In this document: piece after piece, positions 14,288 to 21,274 of the stretch
Position numbering within the stretch: the first letter of the stretch is position 1
Layout of the letters: each line of letters opens with the position of its first letter
IMG/VR virus record: IMGVR_UViG_3300032241_002170
Location: 1-29,835 of that record
Reading direction: 5' to 3' (one strand)
DNA from: a virus
DNA length: 29,835 nucleotides
Made by a program: the position numbers and the translations under genes
The notes under the pieces: generated by a model
What the model was told of the DNA's origin: nothing
Seen by the model: only the letters and a program-made list of their open reading frames with translations
Databases searched by the model: none

Positions 14288-14697
14288 TGGATAAACACGT
14301 GCAATTTGATAAATATGTAGAATTTGTGGATGAAGTAACTTCAGACGCATCCAAAGATTTTCTTGCTCTTTCTGATCGGTTAGTTGAACTTGATGAGAAA
14401 GGTGCAAACATTGAACGTCTTCTGACTGCTGGTGTTGGTATCAATGCTGAAGGTGGTGAGTTTCTTGAGATTATCAAGAAAATGATCTTCCAAGGTAAAC
14501 CCTGGAATGCAGACAACAAAGAACACTTGATTATTGAACTTGGTGATATTATGTGGTATATTGCTCAAGCATGTAAAGCACTTGAAGTTTCAATTGATGA
14601 TGTAGTTGCTCGTAACGTAACTAAACTTCTGAAGCGTTATCCTGAAGGTGCATTTGATGCTTATTTCTCTGAAAATCGTGCTAAAGGTGATCGATAA
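14287..14697 (+). CDS. mazG: MazG nucleotide pyrophosphohydrolase
   Basis: 136 residues. All-alpha NTP pyrophosphatase: the metal-binding motif appears as GGEFLEIIKKM and then HLIIELGDIMWYIAQ (E-x2-E...E-x2-D type). Cyanophage MazG proteins have been reported to act on deoxynucleoside triphosphates such as dGTP and dCTP rather than ppGpp, so a role in recycling host nucleotides is likely. It is served by an early promoter within gp41 and overlaps both neighbours by one base (TAATG). Confidence 0.9.
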   Translation: MDKHVQFDKYVEFVDEVTSDASKDFLALSDRLVELDEKGANIERLLTAGVGINAEGGEFLEIIKKMIFQGKPWNADNKEHLIIELGDIMWYIAQACKALEVSIDDVVARNVTKLLKRYPEGAFDAYFSENRAKGDR

Positions 14698-14873
14698 TGG
14701 CAAAATCTGTAACTATTGAACTGGATGTTCGTTCTGCGGCTGCAGTTCGTCAACTTCTTTTTGAACATCAAAAAGGATATACTTATGATGAGGTTTCTGT
14801 TCCTCCTCGTATTTCTGATATTCGTGCTGTAATTTCTGATCTGGATGAGAAAATTGGTGCAGCAGTAGAATAA
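14697..14873 (+). CDS. Small conserved protein (58 residues) after mazG
   Basis: ATG overlaps the mazG stop. Sequence MAKSVTIELDVRSAAAVRQL, then HQKGYTYDEVSVPPRI and a final helix ISDLDEKIGAAVE. The beta strand plus two helices resemble a small regulator or a MazG-associated protein. I do not recognise the family. Good codon use and coupled start support a real gene. The stop codon TAA is part of an AATAAATA late-promoter-like motif (14869-14876). Confidence 0.7.
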   Translation: MAKSVTIELDVRSAAAVRQLLFEHQKGYTYDEVSVPPRISDIRAVISDLDEKIGAAVE

Positions 14874-14876
14874 ATA
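14869..14876 (+). promoter_or_regulatory. Late promoter-like AATAAATA before tRNA-Ala
   Basis: AATAAATA overlaps the stop of the preceding gene and lies 24 bases before the tRNA gene, similar to the spacing to start codons elsewhere in the window. It could drive late tRNA transcription. Confidence 0.4.
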
Positions 14877-14879
14877 AAC

Positions 14880-14897
14880 AACCCTTTCGGGGGTTTT
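14880..14897 (+). terminator. Weak terminator-like hairpin before tRNA-Ala
   Basis: AACCC (14880-14884) pairs with GGGTT (14891-14895) around a loop containing TTCG, followed by only a short T run (TTTTATT). Probably a weak terminator or processing signal between the small gene and the tRNA. Confidence 0.45.
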
Positions 14898-14900
14898 ATT

Positions 14901-14973
14901 GGGGGCATAGCTCAATTGGTAGAGCACTTGATTTGCATTCAAGAGGTTTCGAGTTCGAGACTCGATGCTTCCA
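14901..14973 (+). tRNA. tRNA-Ala (anticodon UGC)
   Basis: 73 bases fold as a full cloverleaf: acceptor GGGGGCA with TGCTTCC (two G-T pairs), D arm GCTC/GAGC, anticodon stem CTTGA/TCAAG with loop TTTGCAT (anticodon TGC), and T arm TCGAG/CTCGA with loop TTCGAGA, discriminator A. CCA is not encoded. The anticodon loop and stems are unambiguous. It could supplement the host for GCA codons used by Ala-rich late proteins here. It lies between replication and late gene blocks. Confidence 0.93.
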
Positions 14974-14984
14974 TACCTGTAGAA

Positions 14985-14992
14985 AATAAATA
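14985..14992 (+). promoter_or_regulatory. Late promoter AATAAATA
   Basis: AATAAATA ends 25 bases before ATG 15018, the standard spacing in this window. It opens the first late-type unit after the tRNA. Confidence 0.6.
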
Positions 14993-15017
14993 TAATAAGA
15001 TATTTCATGTAGGATAA

Positions 15018-15767
15018 ATGCAAGTAGTGCAATCTTTTTCAATTAAAGATCCTAGTGGAAATGAGCAAGCGGCATATAATAAATTTAAACTTTATCGGGA
15101 TAAAATTAATACAATTATATTTAAATCTGGAACAAAACAAATTGTATTAAATGATGTAACTAAAGTAGATTTTGTTGGTGGGGCAAATAAAAAAAATGAA
15201 AAAACAGATTTTAATATTATCTATGGTGGTAATAAAAAATTTAATATTTCTTTAAAACTTCCAAAATTTGATTCTTGGGAATCTGCTGATACTTTAATTG
15301 GGGATGTTGTTGCGGAAAAAATATTAGCATATCTATTAGAAGATTTGGATAATGCAAATACTCAACGGGAATTTATTGTTCAATCTATTCCTGATGCTTC
15401 TTTAAGTGGCAAAGTAAGATATTCAATAGTTAAAAAAAGAACAAATATTGTAGTTAATATTGCATATAAATGTAGCACTCAAGATACAAATTATGTTGTT
15501 TTTGGAAGTGATATATTAGGAATGGGTGCAATTATTGGGCACGATTTTACTGGAGATTCTAGTGTTGCTGATGCAAACGGAGTTTTAACTTTAAATGTTG
15601 AAAAAATAATTCAAAATGAAAATGAAATCTCTGAAGATTATTATCCATATTTCCAAGTTACTAGTAGAAGAGAAATTAGAAATCTATATAGATTTCCTGG
15701 ATTGAGAGTTCAGGCAAAACCTAAAAAAGAATTGGGATCCTCAATTATATTACCACCTTTAAGATAA
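15018..15767 (+). CDS. Unrecognised late protein with possible PD-(D/E)XK-like segment
   Basis: 249 residues after a late promoter. Residues 62-83 read KTDFNIIYGG...FNISLKLPKF: an Asp (64) followed by a strand ending S-L-K (80), a pattern I associate with a phage restriction-endonuclease-like family written D...iSLK, with Ser in place of the usual Glu. The C-terminal half is beta-rich, with DTNYVVFGSDILGMGAIIGH, and ends in YYPYFQVTSRREIRNLYRFPG and a Pro-rich tail. No signal peptide. Function is uncertain; a nuclease-like fold or a structural protein are both possible. Confidence 0.6.
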   Translation: MQVVQSFSIKDPSGNEQAAYNKFKLYRDKINTIIFKSGTKQIVLNDVTKVDFVGGANKKNEKTDFNIIYGGNKKFNISLKLPKFDSWESADTLIGDVVAEKILAYLLEDLDNANTQREFIVQSIPDASLSGKVRYSIVKKRTNIVVNIAYKCSTQDTNYVVFGSDILGMGAIIGHDFTGDSSVADANGVLTLNVEKIIQNENEISEDYYPYFQVTSRREIRNLYRFPGLRVQAKPKKELGSSIILPPLR

Positions 15768-16018
15768 TGAACAAAGAAATAAAAGAATTCATAGAAGAAC
15801 TGATTTCAAAATTTCCAGAAAAAGTAAGAAACTCAAAGGATATTTTTAAGGAGTTTATTACTTATGTTTATTCTACAATTGAAGATAAAATCAACTCAAC
15901 AAAACAGATTTCATCAAAGAATAAATATATAAAGATTAGGAAAAGTGTTTTACGATACTTTGTTGCAAACGAAAAAGCAATAACGTCTGAAATTCTTAAA
16001 AAGAAGACTATACAATAA
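15767..16018 (+). CDS. Small Lys/Glu-rich helical protein
   Basis: 83 residues, starting on the previous stop (TAATG) and ending on the next start (TAATG). Mostly helical and highly charged: MNKEIKEFIEELISKFPEKV, then KDIFKEFITYVYSTIEDKIN and a basic end (KYIKIRKSVLRYF). Not recognised. The shared-base junctions on both sides support a real gene in the late operon. Confidence 0.6.
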   Translation: MNKEIKEFIEELISKFPEKVRNSKDIFKEFITYVYSTIEDKINSTKQISSKNKYIKIRKSVLRYFVANEKAITSEILKKKTIQ

Positions 16019-16626
16019 TGAAATCATTTTCTCAATTTTTAGAAGCAACATTTTCCAGAGCGGTTCAACAAGCAACCCGAATGGGATTGAAGTCGGATGG
16101 TCATGGTGGATATCATGATAATACTGGAGAATTTATTGCTAAAGATGTTCAGGGAAGATTAGTTTTTTATAATAAAAGACAAAGACCTGGGAAGGATCCT
16201 GCACAAACACCAAAAGAAAAACTTTTATCAGCACCAACACTAATAAGTGCTCCTCCAATTAATGAAAGTGAATTGAGGGAAAAATATATTGCTGGAGAAA
16301 TATTTAACGAAGGTGATATTGTTGAAAGTATAGTAAATGGAATGATTGGTAAAATCATTCGCAGAGGTGCAAATCATTTGATTTGTGTTACTGAAGATGA
16401 AGAGATGTTCAAGTCTTGGATTAAGGATGTTAGGGAATATACTGAAGTCAGAATGGATCGTATGATGAGAGAACCTGGAAAACCAAATACATTAGAAGGA
16501 ACCAAAGGATATTTTAAATACGTGGCACAACAAACTCCAGGAGCACTTGGAACTGGAAAAGAAAATTTACAACAAGGTGGAAAAGCATATGGTATTGATT
16601 TCATAAATAAATATAGAAAAAAGTAA
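16018..16626 (+). CDS. Virion-associated candidate with capsid-targeting-like N-terminus and SH3-like segment
   Basis: 202 residues. Begins MKSFSQFLEATFSRAV, similar to the T4 internal-protein targeting peptide. After a basic, disordered linker comes a segment near residues 96-130, FNEGDIVESIVNGMIGKIIRRGANHLICVTEDEE, that looks like a small SH3/KOW-type barrel found in several cyanophage structural proteins. The C-terminus is GGKAYGIDFINKYRKK. It is followed by another virion-like gene whose late promoter overlaps the end of this one. Role in or on the head is inference. Confidence 0.65.
   Translation: MKSFSQFLEATFSRAVQQATRMGLKSDGHGGYHDNTGEFIAKDVQGRLVFYNKRQRPGKDPAQTPKEKLLSAPTLISAPPINESELREKYIAGEIFNEGDIVESIVNGMIGKIIRRGANHLICVTEDEEMFKSWIKDVREYTEVRMDRMMREPGKPNTLEGTKGYFKYVAQQTPGALGTGKENLQQGGKAYGIDFINKYRKK
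16606..16613 (+). promoter_or_regulatory. Late promoter AATAAATA
   Basis: AATAAATA (with an overlapping CATAAATA at 16602-16609) lies inside the end of the preceding gene and 27 bases before ATG 16641. Confidence 0.55.
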
Positions 16627-16640
16627 GTGGTAAAATTTAA

Positions 16641-18098
16641 ATGAGCACTCGTATTTTTGAAGATCTTCCTTCAAGAAAGGATATTCCCGTCGCATCTCCA
16701 AGACCTGAAAAAGGTAGGGAAGATAAAAAAGATAGTGGTGCCGAGGGTGGAGAAAAAAGAGTTCGCCAAGCAGTTTATGATATTCGCTATAGGGCAAGGA
16801 GAGAAGAGATTCCTGTAATGCAGGCTTTTTCGCAATATATGCAAAATACTTCCATGAGTGGTGCCGAAAGAGCAGCAGTAAAAGCAAAACTCAGCGAAGA
16901 GTATGTAATTAATGAAATGGCTGTTGATACTGTCGCAACTGCGATGTTTAAAGTTTTTGTTGAAGGTATTGAAGAAGAAGTAGAAGAACTTGAGTATCTT
17001 CAACAACTTGCCGAGATGCAAGAAAGAAAATATAAAGTAAGAGTTACTGATAAGAATTCTGGTAAATCTTATGTAAGATATGCGACTCGTGAAAAAATTA
17101 ATGAATTGAGAGCAAATCCAAATATTGAGTCAGTAGAAATGACTGAATATGGTGAGCCTTATGAAGGTGAGAAAAAGAAAGGTGAACAAACCGCAAGAGC
17201 AAAGGCTGGTAAAGGATTAGATCCAGTTGGTAAAGAAGATTCTGATGTAAATAACGATGGCAAAGTGGATAAAACCGATAAGTATCTTCTTCATCGTAGA
17301 GAAGTTCGTGGTAAAGCAATTGCCTCACATCATGAAGCATATGATATTTTTGAAAAAACTGCCCCAACAGTAGATCAAAATGATACTGAAATTGTATCAA
17401 ATGAAGAAAAGGGTGCTAATAATTATGCCAAAAATAGAAAAGGAAAAGCAGCGGTTACTTTATATCCAACTATTCAACCAGCAGGTGGAATGCAGAATGA
17501 GGAAGTTATTTCTGAAAAATCAGTAAGCACTGCTCAACAGAAATTTATGGGTATGGTTCATGCTCTTAAAAAAGGTAAAATGAAAAATGCTTCACCAGAA
17601 GTCAAAAAAGCGGCAGGATCTATGAGTGATACTGAAGCAACTAAATTTGCTTCTACAAAGCACAAAGGACTTCCAGCACATGTTGCTAAAGAAGAAGTTC
17701 AACTTGACGAAATGGGAATGCCCATCATTGTAATGAAAAAGAATTCTAAAGAAGGATCCTTTGATAGAATGGATACTTATGAGACTGATGATGTGAAAAA
17801 AATCAATAAGGATGATCCAAGAGGGAAATTTGGTAAGGATCAAAAAGTAAAAAATACCCTACATTCTATGGGTGCTAAAAAGGTAATGGTTGTTGGTGAA
17901 TCATCTGCTGATGATGCTATGAATGTAGTTAAAAAAAATATGGTAAAACAGTATGGTGCTAAAGCAATTGTAGGTTCTGCTGCAAATAAAAGAGCACAAG
18001 CAGAAAAAGCATCAGAACCAAAACCAAAAAAACCAAAAAGAAAACTTCCAGGATATAGTATTCCTGGAGCACCTCCCGAAAAATCATACCACGATTGA
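16641..18098 (+). CDS. Multi-module virion-like protein with EF-hand-like loop and DUF3008 segment
   Basis: 485 residues, low complexity and modular. An acidic helical region ([19 protein letters not shown]) lies near residues 90-110. A following module, [20 protein letters not shown], is then followed by [20 protein letters not shown], which contains a D-x-N-x-D-G-K-V-D loop like an EF-hand or dockerin calcium site. Next is [19 protein letters not shown] with [20 protein letters not shown], matching the DUF3008 pattern. The tail is basic, Pro-rich. Such mosaic proteins occur in cyanophage and pelagiphage virions. Repeated acidic L/I-x-E sites could be cut by the prohead protease. Function unknown. 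Confidence 0.75.
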   Translation: MSTRIFEDLPSRKDIPVASPRPEKGREDKKDSGAEGGEKRVRQAVYDIRYRARREEIPVMQAFSQYMQNTSMSGAERAAVKAKLSEEYVINEMAVDTVATAMFKVFVEGIEEEVEELEYLQQLAEMQERKYKVRVTDKNSGKSYVRYATREKINELRANPNIESVEMTEYGEPYEGEKKKGEQTARAKAGKGLDPVGKEDSDVNNDGKVDKTDKYLLHRREVRGKAIASHHEAYDIFEKTAPTVDQNDTEIVSNEEKGANNYAKNRKGKAAVTLYPTIQPAGGMQNEEVISEKSVSTAQQKFMGMVHALKKGKMKNASPEVKKAAGSMSDTEATKFASTKHKGLPAHVAKEEVQLDEMGMPIIVMKKNSKEGSFDRMDTYETDDVKKINKDDPRGKFGKDQKVKNTLHSMGAKKVMVVGESSADDAMNVVKKNMVKQYGAKAIVGSAANKRAQAEKASEPKPKKPKRKLPGYSIPGAPPEKSYHD

Positions 18099-18104
18099 TA
18101 AATA
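18097..18104 (+). promoter_or_regulatory. Late promoter GATAAATA
   Basis: GATAAATA overlaps the TGA stop of the preceding gene and lies 33 bases before ATG 18138. Confidence 0.55.
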
Positions 18105-18137
18105 ACTCAGGTTTCACTTATTACAATAGAGGTTATT

Positions 18138-18323
18138 ATGACTACCGCACTTATTTTTGCTACAATTAAAGGACTGAGCGCAGCAAATGTTCAACTTGGA
18201 CTTGGCGCTCTTTTAGCAGTATCTGAGGTTCTTGGAGCAGATCCAAGAGTTAAAGCAAACGGAATTGCTTCATTTATTTTGATTCAAGCACAAAATTTCT
18301 TAAAATCAAAAGAATCTAAGTGA
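18138..18323 (+). CDS. 61-residue hydrophobic late protein
   Basis: MTTALIFATIKGLSAANVQLGLGALLAVSEVLGADPRVKANGIASFILIQAQNF and a basic end. Residues 4-33 are hydrophobic and Ala/Gly/Leu-rich, followed by a second hydrophobic patch at 42-52. The two hydrophobic patches flanking a charged turn could be membrane helices, so a holin-like or membrane-associated role is possible. It is also short enough to be a virion peptide. It forms a single-gene unit with its own late promoter and terminator, suggesting high late expression. RBS GAGGTTATTATG-like just before the start. Confidence 0.65.
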   Translation: MTTALIFATIKGLSAANVQLGLGALLAVSEVLGADPRVKANGIASFILIQAQNFLKSKESK

Positions 18324-18346
18324 TTTTTGAATAGGATTAATAAATG

Positions 18347-18376
18347 GGAGATCCAAAAACTGGATCTCCTTTTTTT
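18347..18376 (+). terminator. Strong terminator fused to a late promoter
   Basis: Perfect 9-bp stem GGAGATCCA (18347-18355) with TGGATCTCC (18361-18369), loop AAAAC, then seven T. The final T is the first base of the TATAAATA promoter. Confidence 0.93.
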
Positions 18377-18383
18377 ATAAATA
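18376..18383 (+). promoter_or_regulatory. Late promoter TATAAATA
   Basis: Full TATAAATA directly continuing from the terminator's T-tract, 30 bases before ATG 18414. Confidence 0.75.
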
Positions 18384-18413
18384 TTCATAGAAAAAGAATT
18401 ATAGGTAAAAAAC

Positions 18414-19244
18414 ATGGCTCTCTGGGGGATTTCAACAGCGGCAGAAACTGCAGCAAACCAGTATGCTTTGCCTAAGTATGTTCACCAAGTAGCAAGATCA
18501 AATAGCAGACACGATGTTTTTGCTGATGCTCGTGGGTGGGTTCAAAGACATTACAAGACACAAGAACATTCAGGGATTTCTACTCGTTTTTGGGATGAAG
18601 TTTTAGTTCCTATTGCCCAACCTGGTCTTGCTGGAACTGGTGGTTATAGTGTTTCTCTCGGAAGTACCTTGACTGGTTTGGGACTTGCTACTCCCGTTGC
18701 AGTATTTTTTGAAGATCCGAATAAATCATCAGTTATTTCAGTAGGCGCTGGTGGAACAACTGGAATTGGAACTGGTAAAACCGGATACGTTCATTTAGTA
18801 TTTAATGAAGTTGTATTTGCTGGTGCTGGTGCAACGATTTCAATTAATCGTTCTACAGGAACACCAATTGTTGCAACAGCAGCTTCTGTAACTCCAGGAG
18901 TAACTGTTGCTAGTTGGACTTATCAATATCCTAATGCTGGTGTGGGAACTGTTACTAATGCTGGTGGACCTCAATTAGTTACAAATTATAATGGACAAAT
19001 TACCAATAGAGTTGCATTTGCCTTTACTGTACCATCTACTGGAATTGGAACGGTATTAACAATTGATACAACTAAGGGATTTATTGGTGTAATTACTGAT
19101 ATGTACTTTGGTTCTGGTGTTACAAGTTCATTTACTTCTGATATGATTCGTAATGTTGGTGGAGCAGGAACTTATCTTTCAGTTCAAAAAGATGGTGTGA
19201 CTGCTGTTGGACTTGGAACAACTACTTTAACTATTACTGCATGA
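18414..19244 (+). CDS. Putative virion structural protein
   Basis: 276 residues. N-terminus MALWGISTAAETAANQYALP, followed by ADARGWVQRHYKTQEHSG and STRFWDEVLVPI, is a conserved opening of cyanophage virion proteins. The rest is Gly/Thr/Val-rich and beta (many GTG, TGIGTG and VTAVGLGTTTLTI-type strands), as in tail-fibre or decoration proteins. It has an isolated strong late promoter. No transmembrane segment. Exact virion location is unknown. Confidence 0.75.
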   Translation: MALWGISTAAETAANQYALPKYVHQVARSNSRHDVFADARGWVQRHYKTQEHSGISTRFWDEVLVPIAQPGLAGTGGYSVSLGSTLTGLGLATPVAVFFEDPNKSSVISVGAGGTTGIGTGKTGYVHLVFNEVVFAGAGATISINRSTGTPIVATAASVTPGVTVASWTYQYPNAGVGTVTNAGGPQLVTNYNGQITNRVAFAFTVPSTGIGTVLTIDTTKGFIGVITDMYFGSGVTSSFTSDMIRNVGGAGTYLSVQKDGVTAVGLGTTTLTITA

Positions 19245-19245
19245 T

Positions 19246-19617
19246 ATGAGATTTGATGAATTGAACGAAAATAACTACATGTTATTTGCTATAAAATTCT
19301 ACGATAATCCTCAAGCACTTACGAAAGAAGATTTTGAGGATGATTTAAAAAGAATTAAATATATCAAAAGATTATTGAAAAGATATAAGAATACTGGAGT
19401 TCTTAAAACTCATTTAGTATTAAATCATCTTACTATTCTTTTTAATGTCTTTAATGATGCTGCAGTTCCTTTGTTATTTTATAATTTAGATAGAGATCTT
19501 TGGCCGGTGATTAAAAGTTTTTTGGTATTTTTGAATAGACTTCCAGAATACCCAAAAACCGAAATTAATAGTATTGATCAAGATGATAATTGTCTTTCTA
19601 TGTTACAACTAATCTAA
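19246..19617 (+). CDS. Conserved cyanophage protein of unknown function (123 residues)
   Basis: MRFDELNENNYMLFAIKFYDNP, then a basic helix DDLKRIKYIKRLLKRYKNTG and the conserved LKTHLVLNHLTILFNVFNDAAVPLLFY, ending with a hydrophobic helix FLVFLNRLP. This arrangement recurs next to structural genes in T4-like cyanophages. It is one base apart from the preceding stop and overlaps the next ATG. Function unknown; possibly an assembly factor since it sits among virion genes. Confidence 0.75.
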   Translation: MRFDELNENNYMLFAIKFYDNPQALTKEDFEDDLKRIKYIKRLLKRYKNTGVLKTHLVLNHLTILFNVFNDAAVPLLFYNLDRDLWPVIKSFLVFLNRLPEYPKTEINSIDQDDNCLSMLQLI

Positions 19618-19850
19618 TGGATATCAATAAAATCATTTCAATTATTCGTAACCTTAAAGAAGATGGTGGAGCTGCTGGTGGTGGAATGGTTGCGAATGCT
19701 CCTGGAACTCAAGGAGGATTTGGTGCATCTTCTGATCCAAAAGGACCCACTGCTGGATTTGATCCAGTAATGGGTGGAATACAAAGAAGAAAATATGCAA
19801 GAGGTGGAAGAGGATCCCGTATAAATTGGTTACCCAAAAAATCTAAATAG
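19617..19850 (+). CDS. Gly-rich small protein with basic tail (77 residues)
   Basis: Starts at ATG 19617 on the previous stop. MDINKIISIIRNLKEDGG is a short helix, then Gly/Ala-rich linker AAGGGMVANAPGTQGGFGAS, the conserved DPKGPTAGFDPVM, and an Arg-rich tail (RRKYARGGRGSR, ending NWLPKKSK). The DPKGPTAG-DPVM signature occurs in small proteins of marine T4-like phages. Probably a minor virion or assembly protein; unproven. Confidence 0.7.
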   Translation: MDINKIISIIRNLKEDGGAAGGGMVANAPGTQGGFGASSDPKGPTAGFDPVMGGIQRRKYARGGRGSRINWLPKKSK

Positions 19851-19890
19851 TTGAAGATCACCAAATCTGCACCACTATCCCACCAAACCA

Positions 19891-20316
19891 ATGGCAGACG
19901 AAGTTAAGTTGGCAGTTCTAGAACAGAAGTTTGCCGATTTTGCAAATATTGTGAATCGTCTAGATGATGCTATTGATAAATTGAGTGAAGTAAGTTCAAA
20001 TGTAGTTAAAATGTTAGCAGTTCATGAAGAAAGAATTGAGCAAGCTGTGAAAACAAATGATATCTTGTTTAAGCTTGTTGAAGAACGCAAAAAGGAAAAT
20101 GAAAAACACTATGAAAGAACCTGTGAAAGAATTGAAGAACTTGAAATTAAAGTAGAAGAAGTTAAAAAAGTCAAATGGATGATTATTGGAATGGGAGTTT
20201 TGGTTGCCACTGCCTCAAGCCTACTTGGAAATTATCTGGCAAATTCCTTGACACCAAACAATACTTCTGTTAGAATGGATCACCAGATAGTTTCTCCACA
20301 GAATGGATCTAATTGA
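19891..20316 (+). CDS. Coiled-coil protein with C-terminal membrane segment (XhlA-like layout)
   Basis: 141 residues. Residues 1-95 are a long charged coiled coil (EQKFADFANIVNRLDDAIDK through ERIEELEIKVEEVKKVK). About 22 hydrophobic residues follow (WMIIGMGVLVATASSLLGNY), then a polar tail. This N-terminal coiled coil plus C-terminal anchor is the layout of XhlA-type lysis accessory proteins. There is no sequence-level proof. It lies just upstream of primase, which its end overlaps by 14 bases. Confidence 0.7.
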   Translation: MADEVKLAVLEQKFADFANIVNRLDDAIDKLSEVSSNVVKMLAVHEERIEQAVKTNDILFKLVEERKKENEKHYERTCERIEELEIKVEEVKKVKWMIIGMGVLVATASSLLGNYLANSLTPNNTSVRMDHQIVSPQNGSN

Positions 20317-21274
20317 CTCCAAATATATTGGACTTTTATCATCAAGACTTGAAAAATTCAAACAAGTAAAACAAAATCTTTATAATTTTAGATGCCCCAT
20401 TTGTGGTGATTCTCAAAAAAATAAGAATAAGACTCGTGGATATCTTTATTCCTTAAAGAATAATACAAACTTTAAATGCCATAATTGCGGAGCAAGCACC
20501 TCCTTTAATAACTTTCTCAAGAAATTAGATTCAACTCTTCATAAACAATACACGCTTGAAAAGTTTAAAGATGGTTTTACTGGTAAAAACTTTGTAGTTG
20601 AAGAACCAAAGTTTGAATTTAAACAACCAGTATTTGTAAAGAAAATTGATCTTCCAAAAGCGTCGGAGAATGAACTTGCAAAAAAGTATCTAGAAAGTCG
20701 GAGACTTGATCCCGACCGATTTTACTATGCTGAAAAGTTTAAAGAATGGACAAATACTCAAATTGAAACTTTTTCTAATTTGAAATATGATGAACCAAGA
20801 ATTATTATTCCTCTTCGTAAAAAAGATGGAAGTATGTTTGGATTTCAAGGAAGATCTATTCTTCCCAGTAAGGTTAAATATATTACAATCATGTTAGATG
20901 ATGAGCAACCAAAAATTTATGGGTTAGATCGAGTAAATGAAAATGAAGAAGTTTATGTTACTGAAGGACCATTTGATTCAGAATTTATACCCAATTCGTT
21001 GGCAATGTGCGGGGCTGATGTTATACTTGATTGCATACTCTTTCGTAGTCGTACATTTATTTACGACAATGAGCCCCGCAACAAAGAGATCGTTCAACGA
21101 TATGAAAAGTGTATCTCTAACGGAGAAAAAATTGTAATTTGGCCCAGATCAATTAAAGAAAAAGATATTAATGATATGGTGATCTCTAGACATAATGTCA
21201 TGGAAGTGATAAAATTAAATACATATAAAGGCTTAGAAGCAAAGGTTAAACTCAACGAATGGAAAAAGGTATGA
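20303..21274 (+). CDS. gp61: DNA primase gp61
   Basis: 323 residues. Makes RNA primers on the lagging strand with gp41. N-terminal zinc finger: CPICGD (about residues 31-36) and CHNCG (52-56). TOPRIM core: EEVYVTEGPFDSEF (catalytic Glu) and FIYDNEPRN (Asp-x-Glu type). Start ATG 20303 lies inside the preceding gene. The stop overlaps the nrdA start (ATGA). A ribosome site GGAAAAAGG precedes nrdA within its last codons. Confidence 0.93.
   Translation: MDLIDSKYIGLLSSRLEKFKQVKQNLYNFRCPICGDSQKNKNKTRGYLYSLKNNTNFKCHNCGASTSFNNFLKKLDSTLHKQYTLEKFKDGFTGKNFVVEEPKFEFKQPVFVKKIDLPKASENELAKKYLESRRLDPDRFYYAEKFKEWTNTQIETFSNLKYDEPRIIIPLRKKDGSMFGFQGRSILPSKVKYITIMLDDEQPKIYGLDRVNENEEVYVTEGPFDSEFIPNSLAMCGADVILDCILFRSRTFIYDNEPRNKEIVQRYEKCISNGEKIVIWPRSIKEKDINDMVISRHNVMEVIKLNTYKGLEAKVKLNEWKKV

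Noticed and set aside
14308-14315. GATAAATA inside mazG
   Set aside because: No downstream start at the usual distance; coding sequence explains it.
16671-17021. Reverse open frame opposite the mosaic virion protein
   Set aside because: Phe/Ile/His-rich composition typical of the complement of Lys/Glu-rich coding DNA; no support.
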